A stretch of DNA of 24,959 nucleotides from Gnetum montanum. Taxonomy: Eukaryota > Streptophyta > Gnetopsida > Gnetales > Gnetaceae. Position 1 is the first letter of the stretch. Every line of letters begins with the position of its first letter. Shown one piece after another: positions 1-9,658 of this stretch. The stretch lies in the NCBI GenBank assembly GCA_015680685.1, contig MNCI01037593.1:312546-337504 (forward strand). The letters are read 5' to 3'. The notes under the pieces are model-generated. The model searched no databases. It had not been told where the DNA came from and saw only the letters and a list, made by a program, of their open reading frames with translations. Both the position numbers and the translations under genes were made by a program.

Positions 1-956
1 TACGCATAATACACTCATCAGCGTATCGCAGCGTAAACATGAGACGGCTTCAGCAGGAGTGGTTGACAGCATAATTTACCCTCTTTTTCAAAAATGTGAT
101 GCAACATGACCAGTTTCAACACAAAGTTTGCCAAGTCAACAACATTCTGAAAGTTTGAGACACATGTCATCAGGACCGTGCCTTCTCCACATGTTATCGA
201 ACTTATAAATACCCCAGTTGGCGAAGAAAAAAGGGGATCATCTTCTCTTTGGCAGCATCACCTCTTAGTAGAGACAAAAGACATTGTTGAGCATTAGCAG
301 CAGGAGCAACCAGTCTTTTGGCTAAAATACAGTTCTCTCCATTGGCGATCATGAGCAGCTTTGAGCAGAAACTACCGAAGGTAAAAAGAGCAGATCAGAG
401 ATCGAGAGATCATCTGGTGCGGTTGTCAAGGTTTATTGATCAGAAAAAATTTATCAATAGACATCCAGGTTTGAACTTCCTTGCATCCCATCTTTGGCTT
501 ACGAGGTAGATTGAGCTTCATTCTGTACTCCTTGCTGAATAGTTTCCTTGTTGCTTTGTGTATGCTTCTTACAGGATAAGCGAAGTTTGCTATTGGAACT
601 TTGTATACAATATACTTAGTCTTCGATTCAAAACATAGATCTTGGAATTGTGCACTTTTCTAAATCTGATCCTCCTTGTCGTGTTGACGTTGTCGTTATT
701 TCGATTTATTTACATCATTTTCTACTCCTACGATTCATCAAATCAATTTGTCTCGTGGAATATCTACATAATACACATATTATCGCGATATTTTTCAATT
801 TACTGATTGAGTAAGTCCCTGTCTGATCGACAAGACCGTTTAGGGCACCGTGGATTCGTTTTCTCTAGCACGGCCCTCGCACGGATCCATGGTTAAGATT
901 GTGTACACGGATTTTCGTTCGGTATTTTCTAGCGACCGACGTTTTCCATCATCACA
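1..956 (+). repeat. 5' LTR of element 1 (left end outside the window)
   Basis: It aligns base for base with about 15889-16844. A hand count over the roughly 305 bases after the TATA box gave about 23 mismatches, or about 92% identity. The right edge at 956 (ending CACA) is where homology to the 3' LTR stops, and the LTR of element 2 loses similarity at the equivalent place. A primer-site-like sequence follows six bases later. The short open frame at 318-509 starts with TTG, and its amino acids differ at about ten places between the two LTRs, so it is not treated as a gene. Confidence 0.92.
204..210 (+). promoter_or_regulatory. TATA box of the 5' LTR
   Basis: TATAAAT followed by ACCCC. The same site is at 16089-16095 in the 3' LTR, and a comparable TATAAAT is at 22387-22393 in the LTR of element 2. 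It would set the start of the full-length sense transcript about 30 bp downstream, dividing U3 from R. Conservation in an otherwise dissimilar LTR supports it as the core promoter. Confidence 0.7.
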
Positions 957-1208
957 GTTTTCTAGTGCTAGAAGGAGGGCCTAAACCTTCGATCCGTATT
1001 TTACGGGTAGCCCTATAAGCGATCCATACCCACGTCCATAAAAATGTAAACGTAATACCTCTAGGGAAGTTTACGAAAAATCGTGTGGTGTAGATTGGTC
1101 ACAGCAACGATTCCTTTAGAATCCTACAGGGTAAAAAGCCCAATCATAATTCTGTCTGGCCGTCACCTTTTCGATCCTATTGTTTTTTGTCATTAACCTA
1201 TTTGAGAA
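957..1208 (+). other. Leader of element 1 between 5' LTR and gag
   Basis: This 250-bp untranslated leader lies between the LTR edge and the first gag ATG at 1209. It starts with the candidate primer-binding site, and no other coding or structural signal was recognised in it. Confidence 0.6.
963..980 (+). other. Candidate primer-binding site, decayed
   Basis: TAGTGCTAGAAGGAGGGC lies just inside the 5' LTR edge, where the tRNA primer anneals for minus-strand synthesis. A working site normally begins TGG, complementary to the tRNA CCA end; here it begins TAG, consistent with one G-to-A change. I could not match it confidently to a particular tRNA. The upstream bases make the palindrome TTCTAG-TG-CTAGAA. 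Confidence 0.4.
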
Positions 1209-4150
1209 ATGGATTCTGCATATGCAACCACTGCCGCTATGATCACCACCGACTCTGGTGCCACATCCGTAAATCCGATCGCCATTACCGGATCAGCTTC
1301 TGGTGCAATTGGACCCCAGGGACCATCGCGCCGTTCATTGCGATTACAGGGCAAGGATCCTGCACTCACCGTCATGACTCCTGAAGAGTATAATTTCATC
1401 TGCGTCAAGATCCAAGCAAGGCTCGCTCTTAGCCGAGCCGAGATGGAGGCAAAACAAAATTATGAGCTGATCCACAGAGGGGGCCAAGATTTCACCCCTA
1501 CCACGTATGACATTATCCCCCTGACCAAACATTCTCATGATCTCCTGACCCAATTGGTTATGGCTAGGAGTCAAACTACACGGTCCATTCTAAAACCTCA
1601 AAACAAGGAAGAAGAGGAAGATGAATTCGCAGCCCAATCTGAACACGCGGATTCATACCATACTCTCAATGCCCATACATACATAAATCCCATGTTTCCT
1701 CTCACCAGAGAAGCCATCCATCTCAACTCAGTCATGACTATCCAAACCCATATTCCTGTCATCCTGTAGGCCACTACGCAATCCTCAGTCTTGCAAGTAC
1801 AAATACCATCTCAAAATAACATGGGGGCAGTCTCATCGCCATGTGTAATCAGTATTCCATCGATGGTACCTGCATCCACCGCACCCCATTTCATCCCCCA
1901 AGTGAAACCCCATGCCACGCCTATAACCCGCCCAGTGCAAAATTCGGTGTAAACCTTATCATCATAGCCCATTACAAGGCAACAGATCGCAACCACCGTT
2001 CAATCGCAGTGATCTGTTCAACAACCCACGGCTAGTCAGTGGATCATGCCTGTTGCACAACCCGATCAATCTATGTTATATGGTGTGCAACCCTTAACCA
2101 CATCTACCATGCATGTCCCGCAGATAAACACATAATATCCTTACAATCTTCATCCCACACACTCGGTGATAGCCAATTTCTCAGCTCAACCCGGTGGGTG
2201 GTGGCTTTCACAGGCAGCTCCGTCCACGGGGATAGTCCCTGTTGCGCCATCTATCAGCCAGGCCATCGCTCCATTCCCATTACCTAGCACTGCTCTTTCA
2301 ATCCAACACCCTACTCCTCCTGCACAGACTTCTTCATCACCATGTTTGGATCAAGCTTTTTCGCTTATTCAGACCCTCACCGAGGAAGTTAGCCGCCTTA
2401 AAGCTACTAACTCTGATACGATACAAGTCATGGATTTCTACTAGGATGATCCTATCATCCTAGTGGTTCCTATGCTGTTGTTTCCTCCAGGGATGTCGTT
2501 GCCCCATTTTACTAAATATAATGGGGAAGGAGATCCTAATACTCACCTTATTACCTTGAGGTCTGAATCCTTGTTATTGTAGCAATGGCCTCATATGATT
2601 ATCCGTGTCTTTGAAATGTCTCTAGCAGGGAAAGCTTTGGACTGGTATCAAGCGCTCCCTCACTCTTTCATCTCAACCTTGGAAGAGCTCCTAACACGAT
2701 TTGTGACTTGCTTCAAGTACAATTTAAAACCAGAAGTCACACTAGAATAACTTATGGGAGTGAAGCAAGACCCACTTGAACCAGTCCAGAAGTTTATACA
2801 GCAATGGAGCGCTACTTTGAATGAAATCCGTGAGCCTATTGCGGAAGCCCATATGCTGGCTATTTTCAAAGGAGCAGTTAACGACTTCATCAAGTCTAAA
2901 CTATATTACCTAGCCCCTAGCTCCTTAAGTCAGGCTTTCGCCCAAACTAAGAGCATCTAAGATGCTGCTGATGCTAGTAAAGACCTGGCATATGTGGCCT
3001 ATAAAAATGCCAATAATAAGGGTAAAAACAAGGGTAAAGCAACAACAACGACAATAGCTGCGCTAGCTGAGGATGCTAAAAACAAGAATAACAGGAAGGC
3101 ACCCACAGCATCTGCCGAGACCACGGCTAGTGCAAGCAGCACCAGCCAAGACACACCTGCCCCTGAAAAGCCCCCCAGTCAAAGCCAAACTTCAAGCGTA
3201 AAGATCGCTCAAAATACACAGCCCTGCCTATAAAACATTCGGAACTGTTGAAACAATTATTAGGGGCAGGATATATTTAGAATAAAAAAGTATCCAAAGA
3301 AGCTCTGCAGCGTCACAGGCATCGTTGTGAATTGCTGAAGAATCCTTCTTTAGCCCTACCTAACGAACCACCAGTTCTGAAGTCTTTTAGGCTAAACTAC
3401 TTTTGTGACTACCATTAGTTGTGTGGTCATGATACCGATTACTACTGGCCGTTGAAGGATGACATTCAATGCATGATTGATGATGGTTCTCTGAAATTAT
3501 ACGGCAGTAGTCCAACACGTCCTAAAAACCAAATGATGCATGTCTATAAAGACCCGTTAAACGCAAATAATGCACCGTACACCATCAACGTGGTAAGTAT
3601 GAATAGTGAAGGGAAGGTATCACCTAAACAACCCTTTGTTCTACATGTACCTACCAGTTCACCCAAGGGGGCAAGTTCTTCACCGGCAGTTAGTGGTGTC
3701 TTGAGGCCACCCTTTGTTATTCAAGCACCCTCTCCAGCTATAACTCGATCTCACATTAACGATAAAGCCGCAGCCACGTCCACACCTACTCCTAAGATGC
3801 CTTTTATCCTTAGGGTACCAAAACCACCGGCTGCCCCTTTTACGCAAGGGCAAGCTTCTAACCAAAACCATCAATCACCACCCAATAACCACTCTACGCT
3901 AGGCTTCGCTAAGCCCAAGCCCTTAGCCTCTGTCCCTACGCTTGCACCTTATGGGCAAGGCAAGGGTACAGAAACACAGCCACCTCCCCTCGGCAGAAAG
4001 AAACACAACCCTCCGATTGATGCTATTCCGCCTAAGGAGATTCGTCTCTTAGGGCGAATGGAAGAGAACAGAGGGGATAAGAAACCCAGCCGAGAACAGA
4101 ACCTCCTCGATGCATTTACACAAGTCAATCAGGCTCTAAAATAGAAGAAC
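1209..4150 (+). pseudogene. gag: gag of element 1, with stops and one frameshift
   Basis: Encodes the capsid/nucleocapsid polyprotein that would package element RNA. The first ATG after the leader (1209) opens a frame that runs, broken by about nine stops (for example 1767, 1950, 1965, 2442, 2958), to about 3190. There the frame moves and continues to 4144. The N-terminal part is polar with a charged helical stretch, followed by a Gln/Pro/Ser/Thr-rich linker. The capsid-like core lies at about 2490-2960, with motifs KYNGEGDPNTHL, ALDWYQALP and RFVTCFKYNL. A Lys/Asn/Ala/Thr-rich segment follows. A zinc-binding-like motif (CDYH, then GHDTDYYW) is at about 3403-3450; its last expected Cys is Tyr and one stop lies inside it. 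Several stops look like C-to-T changes of Gln codons. Confidence 0.85.
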
Positions 4151-4156
4151 ACGACA

Positions 4157-5000
4157 TTGAGCCTCTATGACTTACTTATGACATCTCAAAAGCACCGTGA
4201 CACTATGGTCCATATGCTGACATCCATACCTGTGGATGAAGGCTTACCAACGAAAGAAGAAGCGATACATGCTGTCATGTTTCCTCCTTCTACTGAGCAA
4301 CCCAAACCAACCTCTTTGACCCTTCATGATGAATCCATCAAAGATGATCCTAAGAAAGGTCGAGTGATGATAGAACCAATGTTCATCACCATCCGGGTTT
4401 GTCAACATCGGATCTGGAGAGTGCACGTTGACGATGGTGCGGCTACGAATGTCATCCCTTATCCTATAGTGGATAAGTTGGGCCTGGTCGACCAGATCAG
4501 TCCTACAACGACATCGTGCCTAAAGTCGTTCAACGGGACATGAGTTCAAGTCAAGGGGATGGTGCATATCAATTTTGTGGTAGGAGACCAATTCCCAACA
4601 GACGCCACATTCATCGTTGTCGAGGAGATGCCCGGTTTCAACCTGATTCTAGGGAGGTCTTGGCTAGCCCAACTGAGGGTAGTCTCATCACCAATACACC
4701 AAGAGATACACCTCCCTTATGTAGGGGGGAGAGGTAGTAATACACGGTAATGAAATAACTCCTAGGGCTATCAATAACATAGAGGAATAATAGGGTTCGG
4801 AGATAGAGATGCTTGAAGATCAAACCCATGTCCGAATTCCCGAACAAGTCAAAATGAATGATGACAGCCTAGCTTGGGCCGACTTACCATTTTAGGGAGA
4901 AGAGGATGATATAGAAGAGTCAGGTCATAAATCCCCTCACCCTTATGCACCACTCAACGTAAAGGTCATCAAAAAACAATTACAGGCTAGCGATTGACCT
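4157..5000 (+). pseudogene. Aspartic protease and C-terminal tail of element 1
   Basis: Retroviral-type aspartic protease that would cut the Gag-Pol polyprotein. It continues in the second gag frame. The catalytic motif is VDDGAATNVIP (about 4429-4461), with DDG where many families have DTG or DSG; related Ogre-type proteases show similar variants. The downstream flap and core follow: a LKSFNGT stretch, FIVVEEMPGFNLILGRSWLA, then VVSSPIHQEI. A stop lies between FNGT and the flap, and others follow the core. The tail to about 5000 is acidic, and coding character ends there. Element 3 carries a clear homologue on the minus strand. The first 150 bp (LSLYDLLMTSQKHRD) are shared with element 3 and join gag to protease. 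Confidence 0.85.
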
Positions 5001-5501
5001 GAGTGGTATTTACACACATCGTTACATTTTTACTAGTTTTTCCATTTACACTTATCAAATTTGATTGTCAGTTCTCTTTAATATACATATATTTACGTTT
5101 TCTATCCATTACGCCATTTACATTTACCATTTTACGTCGTTTATGCTTCTTGACTTCTATTAGTCCTATTAGTACGATTATGCAAATATGCACACTTTTA
5201 TCAATTACATTCCCTAACGTATGCAGATGGCCCTCAATGGCCTAAAACTAGCTAATTCATTTATATCTTAAGCAAACGCTATAAGATGGCTCGTAATGGT
5301 CTTAAACTAGCAACTCCATTCTATAGTCATAATAACACAACCTATCCAAAATCTTTAACAATTCTATTTATGCTTTGTATAAATAAAGACAAAAAATTAA
5401 ACATAAAATTAAAACCCATAAAGAAAATCTTATGATTGATCATGCCAAGATTCACATTGCCATTGTTCAACCTCATAAATAAAATCATGCGTAAATCACA
5501 G
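5000..5501. other. Spacer downstream of the antisense gene, with two hairpin units
   Basis: AT-rich with no supported coding. Two copies of the hairpin-plus-spacer module seen elsewhere lie at 5229-5252 (GGCC, six-base loop, GGCC, then TAAAACTAGC) and 5288-5312 (GGCT, six-base loop, GGTC, then TTAAACTAGCA). Element 3 has a longer array at the corresponding place after its protease. Confidence 0.5.
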
Positions 5502-7086
5502 TTACGCATCCCCCCTAGTACCACTATCGCCTGTATCCCTTAGGTCTGCCTCTAAGCCTAACAAATCATCCTCGAATGGGCCGTCCCTTTTAGGGAGTAT
5601 TCTTTCATGCGGAATGTCATCTTCACGGGGTTCTTGCACTAACACTGGTTCCCCAAGAGGACGGTCTGCGTCATTACCCTCGTCTTCCTAAACGTGCTCC
5701 TCATCCTGTCCACCTTCTTCATCCACTCCTTGTACCTACATACAATAAATACATAAGCAAAAACCATGATAAAACAAATCAAAAAATTTAAATTCAATAA
5801 CATTCAAACTTACTCGCGATGGTCCTGCATCCGCAGCAAAGGGGAGTTGGTCTAAACTGACCCACAGGCATTGCATAATTTCATCTTCGGTTAAATCAGA
5901 CCAAACTCCATCCCCTAGATTAGTTCCACCCTTCACCTTCCCTTTCTCCACACTAGTCCATCGGGGTGGTTCGAGGAAGAAAGTAGAGACTGTAGTCTCT
6001 TCCTCGGGAAGAGTAATTTCCCTTTTCGGGGATGCTCTTACCGTTACCTGCTCTTGGAACTTCTCGAAGGCCTTAGATGCACCAATAACATCGAGGAACA
6101 CTCGCAAGGATTGAGCTTCAACGGCAGAATCTCGATAGTGCTGACGATAAGCGATACTTTCTCGCTTATATAGATGCTTGTGATTTTTTTGTTTCTGCCC
6201 CCACTCTTGGACGCTTGCGCAAAAGTTCTTCCAGTCATGGTTCTTCTGAGCCAAGAGCTCTATTTGCATCCTTTGCTCCACCAATTCGCGACTATTTTAC
6301 ACGTTGTTTCTGACCGCGGTCCAGTAGTGAGCGTAGTCAATAATAGCCGTATGCCAGTCCTCTTCATCTATTCCTCACACTTGCAGGAATTCACATCGTG
6401 ATCTTAAGTCTCCGACCTCTTTGGTCAGAGACATCCTTTCCTTCTCTGACCTCTGCAGCTTCTTCCAGAGGTCTTCATTGATGTTTTGACTCTCCCACAA
6501 GGAGTGGGTCCAGCGTAATGCACATTTATGCATTTCCTCGTAAATGTTGCATGGCACGACCACGCTGTCCGATGAAGGCTCGACTGTGTCCAGGTCAATG
6601 GGCTCCATAGGGTCCCATCGAAGGTGAGCTCCTAATAAAAAATATTATCAAACATAAATAAAAATTATAACCTTATAATAAAATAAGCGTACTATAGCTG
6701 TAACATACCAGCCCCAGGATCGACACACTCGAGATGCTCGATCATATCACTGACAACGCCTTCCATGAAGGTAAACTTATCAGGGAATTCCCTCCATACT
6801 CTACTTACAACGGCATACGGTGATGCACCTCATTCATTTGTAGTGTAATTAAGTCAAAATTTCTAGTTATTAATAGAATTCCTTAAAAATTCTAATACAT
6901 TGATTACCTCTGCCTGTTACAGTGGGGAGTACGTCAACATTTTCTGCCTCCTCTCTCTCCTCGCGCACAAGGGTTTGTGCGTCACTTATTCTAATAGCCG
7001 GGGCCTCCTCTTCCAAAATCGAGGCCCCTTCCCCACGTTGTAATACCACCGCCCCTGTTTCAGGGTTCAACCGCTCTATAGGTCTC
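5502..7086 (-). other. Exons 4-7 of the antisense gene: charged, coiled-coil-rich C-terminal region
   Basis: Exon 4 is acidic (EGASILEEEAPAIR, REEREEAENVDV). Exon 5 is 120 nt and encodes PYAVVSRVWREFPDKFTFME. Exon 6 (818 nt) has a likely coiled coil (NEDLWKKLQRSEKERMSLTK) and a second helical stretch (EAQSLRVFLDVIGASKAFEK), then a Pro/Thr/Glu region. Exon 7 is very acidic (GVDEEGGQDEEHV, then LGLEADLRDTGDSG) and ends in TAA at 5504-5502. Exon 6 carries stops at 6375-6377 and 6297-6299, and exon 7 one at 5688-5690. The composition suggests an oligomerising scaffold or adaptor tail rather than an enzyme, which is inference only. Confidence 0.6.
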
Positions 7087-7187
7087 CTTGTTTATGCCAC
7101 ATAACACATTTAAATAATTTAGAATACACTGAATAAAGTTTCGTAACACAACAATTTCCATAATTTTTACTATGTCTTTATGCTTAC

Positions 7188-8618
7188 CAGGCGGAGGTTT
7201 ACTCCGTTGACACCTGACTTGAATAGTTCTGCCTGTGCCACCTACTGGTTCCATAGGCACCTCGGTTAGACGAGGCCTTTTTCGCTAAACTAAGGCATCT
7301 ACTATCTCTGCCGCCAAGCGCTTTCCCCATGATCAATCACCAGTGTAAGTGGGAAGTGTCCCACCTATGCTGTCAGGGCCTCACGTTCGAGGTGCCGCCA
7401 CATCCCTACTAGTTATAGACAGTGACTCCCCAATTTCCTCCGAAGGATCCTGTGACCAGGTAGTGCCAAAGAGATGGGAGATCCAGGGTTTGGATAACTG
7501 GTCTCGGTCTTGTTGCACCCAGACTCCATTCCTCTAGACCACCAAAAATTCGGCAAAATGCCAGAGGAAAGCTATGAAGAAGGTGAAGTGAACACTGAAA
7601 CGAGACTCAAGCTTTTGGCGGAGCCTGATCATTTCAGTGCGTAACCCTCAGTGAAATAGCTTGCCCAGTCAAATTGGCTCCCTTCCTCCATCACCTCTCA
7701 CATGATACGGGCCTGTTCTATAGTAAAGAACTTCCCCTGCGAGAGTGTTTTGGGGAAAGCCCGGGCTCGGAATAGGGGATAAATAGTCTTGGCAACTTCT
7801 AATTTGATCTTTTCACACAAAATCCCCTTTGTGTCCTTCTTGGTCCTTAACCACTCCTCCAGCTCTTCCTGATATTTGACACTTCTCCTCGATTTTTCCT
7901 CTATGGGAAGATCGTCAAAGAAGACACCGAAGAGGTCAGTAAAAAGCTGAGTGTCGATATCAAAATGTACATGCACGTTATGCACACGCATGCAAAAACG
8001 TTCAGCTCTCTCACTAAAGGAGTTAACCAGGGTTAAAAGTTTTCTTGCGGGGACATCAAGGGTTATGACCAAGAATAAATGCATCAGCCTCGCTTCGCGC
8101 AACTTGGTGACCAATGCAACTGGTATTGCCAGGTGACCGAGCCAGCGTTGTGCTTCCTTTATGTTTCCATAATGGAAGAGGAGGGTGTTCGCTTCGCAGC
8201 TAGAAATCATGATGGTAATCTCCAGAGATTCCCTAACTGATAATACAAGGCACACGTCAAGATAGCGAAAACACCATTACACAACATTTCAAAACAAAAA
8301 AAAATATAATATCCTGTAACTAATAGCAGCAATGAAACCTTACCAGGTCCAAATGGCAAAGGAAATGGAGGAAGCTTCCTTTGCACGTCCACGAGGGTGA
8401 GGGGTGGGTTCAAAGTCCATTCCTCATGTAACCACCCTAGATTCTGACAACTCTTGAAGGAATCAGCATAACGGGTAGGATACTCAGGAATTTCGAAGAC
8501 GATTTGCCCCATTACACCGGCGCGTATGTTGCTAGCGGACGTAAACTCATTTATTGTCGTTTCGGTCCAAGACAATATATCATTATTGCCTACTAACCCA
8601 TTTTCGTTGATGAAAAAC
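7188..8618 (-). other. Exons 2-3 of the antisense gene: unrecognised soluble region
   Basis: Exon 2 (8618-8344) joins exon 1 in phase 2 and encodes a mixed region ending in a Pro-rich stretch (KLPPFPLPFGPG). Exon 3 (8236-7188) joins in phase 1 and encodes a long helical region with WLGHLAIPVALVTKLREARL, then FGVFFDDLPIEEKSRR and EELEEWLRTKKDTKG, finishing with KSGRT-like basic sequence and a Pro-rich end. Five stops and one frameshift interrupt exon 3, but coherent protein-like sequence continues on both sides of each. No membrane segment is seen. The fold is not recognised; it does not obviously match the plant mobile domain or a transposase. Confidence 0.6.
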
Positions 8619-8721
8619 CTGTATCATATGGCACATTACTATCCTACGCTTTGCAAATTCAGACATTAGAAAACATATTAACAATACTGCCAATAACAAT
8701 ACCGCCAATAAAACAACTTAC

Positions 8722-9167
8722 CCACTCAAATAATACACTGTGCCTAGTGGATTATGAAAGTAAGTCAAGACATGAAGAGCCATGAACAAAGTATTATACA
8801 CATGATAACAGCTAAATCTGGGCATCTTCCAAATCCAACTTAAGCACCTCAGTCCTCTGGCGCTGAGTTCACGGTCTTGGGGACGACCAGTATCAATAGC
8901 CCCGTCTGTCAGGAAAGCCAGGATGCCCTGTGTAGAACCGACTAACAGATGTTCCAAAATAGCGCCAACCACATCGCCTGACAAATGCGACCACACAATA
9001 ATACTGTAGTTACACAGAAAAAACTGCAAAAACTCCAGCGCACCCTTCTGGAACCATATAGCCTTCCCCTGCAAACGAGTCTGAGGGGGAGGAACATTGG
9101 GTACGAGAGGGTTTATACAACATAAAACCCCGACTATGTCCAAAACGATTAGGACAGGTTTCACCAT
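8722..9167 (-). other. Exon 1 of the antisense gene: HAD/FCP1-like phosphatase domain, active site eroded
   Basis: About 148 residues that follow the layout of plant HAD-superfamily proteins with an NLI-interacting-factor/FCP1-type domain. Residues 5-14 (VLIVLDIVGV) match the first hydrophobic strand and nucleophile Asp; the second acidic or Asn position is Val. GALEFLQFFLCNYSIIVWSH matches the segment ending in the conserved W-S. AFLTDGAIDTGR, then LSWIWKMPRF and YNTLF, match the later core, and NPLGTVYYL matches the end. The place where the family has a DDSP-type motif holds MALHV with no gap, so the magnesium-binding acids are missing. The family acts on phosphoprotein or other phosphate substrates; this copy should not be catalytic. 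Assignment is by eye. Confidence 0.6.
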
Positions 9168-9373
9168 GATATTGTAGAGAAAATAAACACATTACCATCT
9201 AGATTCCAATTGCATGCTTAAACTATAGGAAAATTTACAAAATTACACTTTAACCATACAGCTGAAATCGCCTAAACCCTTGTAATAGTATAAGGTTTAT
9301 CTCAGACAATGGCGATAGACGCAATACTGTTGTATAAACCCTCGTTTTAACATGAGGTCTACATCCTAAAACT

Positions 9374-9526
9374 CTAGTTTACGCAGATGACGCAAAAGGA
9401 TAAACACAAGAAAAAGCATATCACCAAAAGCAATATGACCAAGGCTTGCGAAGCACGCTGCAGGCTCCCTTGTACTTCGTCAATTTCAGCCAATTTGGTA
9501 TTCTTTCCTCTCACCTTCGGCGCCAT
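9374..9526 (-). CDS. Possible 50-residue single-membrane-span peptide upstream of the antisense gene
   Basis: ATG at 9526 to TAG at 9376-9374. A basic, polar N-terminal half (MAPKVRGKNTKLAEI) is followed by a strongly hydrophobic tail (VILLLVICFFLCLSFCVICV) of one membrane span. It reads in the same direction as the seven-exon gene and ends about 200 bp before its ATG. It could be a separate small tail-anchored peptide, an upstream reading frame, or a chance frame. No good donor/acceptor pair joins it to exon 1. No homologue in this window tests it. Confidence 0.25.
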   Translation of the reverse strand: MAPKVRGKNTKLAEIDEVQGSLQRASQALVILLLVICFFLCLSFCVICVN

Positions 9527-9650
9527 TGTTACACTCCTAAACATCTTCACAAATAACGCGCTGCAATATTTTACTCTTTTTCCTTCTCTCTATGACAGCC
9601 AAAAATTCAAATTCGCGATAGCCAACAGCCTATTTTCGATAAGAACTACC

Positions 9651-9658
9651 TACTTATA
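9651..9658 (-). promoter_or_regulatory. Possible TATA box for antisense transcription
   Basis: TATAAGTA on the minus strand, about 125 bp before the ATG at 9526 and about 490 bp before the ATG of the seven-exon gene. It is plausibly placed for an internal antisense promoter, but TATA-like octamers are common in AT-rich DNA. Confidence 0.25.

Larger units (their letters stand above)
5502..9167 (-). pseudogene. Seven-exon antisense gene inside element 1 (about 1,040 codons, inactivated)
   Basis: Exons (minus strand): 9167-8722, 8618-8344, 8236-7188, 7086-6908, 6828-6709, 6631-5814, 5735-5502. All six introns are GT-AG and 77-107 nt. Donors read GTAAGT, GTAAGG, GTAAGC, GTAATC, GTATGT and GTAAGT. 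Coding phase is kept at five of the six junctions (phases 2, 1, 1, 1, 0); the exon 3/4 join is off by one base, from an indel or a misplaced acceptor. The frame ends in a TAA at 5504-5502. Inactivating changes: stops at 7698-7700, 7534-7536, 7381-7383, 7333-7335, 7285-7287, 6375-6377, 6297-6299 and 5688-5690, and a frameshift near 7640. The start is the ATG at 9167, just before the HAD-like motif; an earlier exon cannot be excluded. Function is unknown apart from exon 1. Tat elements are known to carry antisense reading frames, usually between integrase and 3' LTR; this one is between protease and RT. Confidence 0.8.

Noticed and set aside
318-509. Open frame of 63 codons in the 5' LTR with a match at 16179-16394 in the 3' LTR
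   Set aside because: Both begin with TTG, not ATG. The two agree because LTRs are copies, and about ten of the differences alter amino acids, so there is no sign of protein selection.
5502-9167. Antisense gene as a processed copy of a host mRNA
   Set aside because: Six GT-AG introns are still present, so it cannot come from reverse transcription of its own spliced mRNA.
5502-9167. Antisense gene as a DNA transposase inserted in the element
   Set aside because: No transposase motif, terminal inverted repeat or target duplication was seen around it, and the region fits the expected protease-RT interval.
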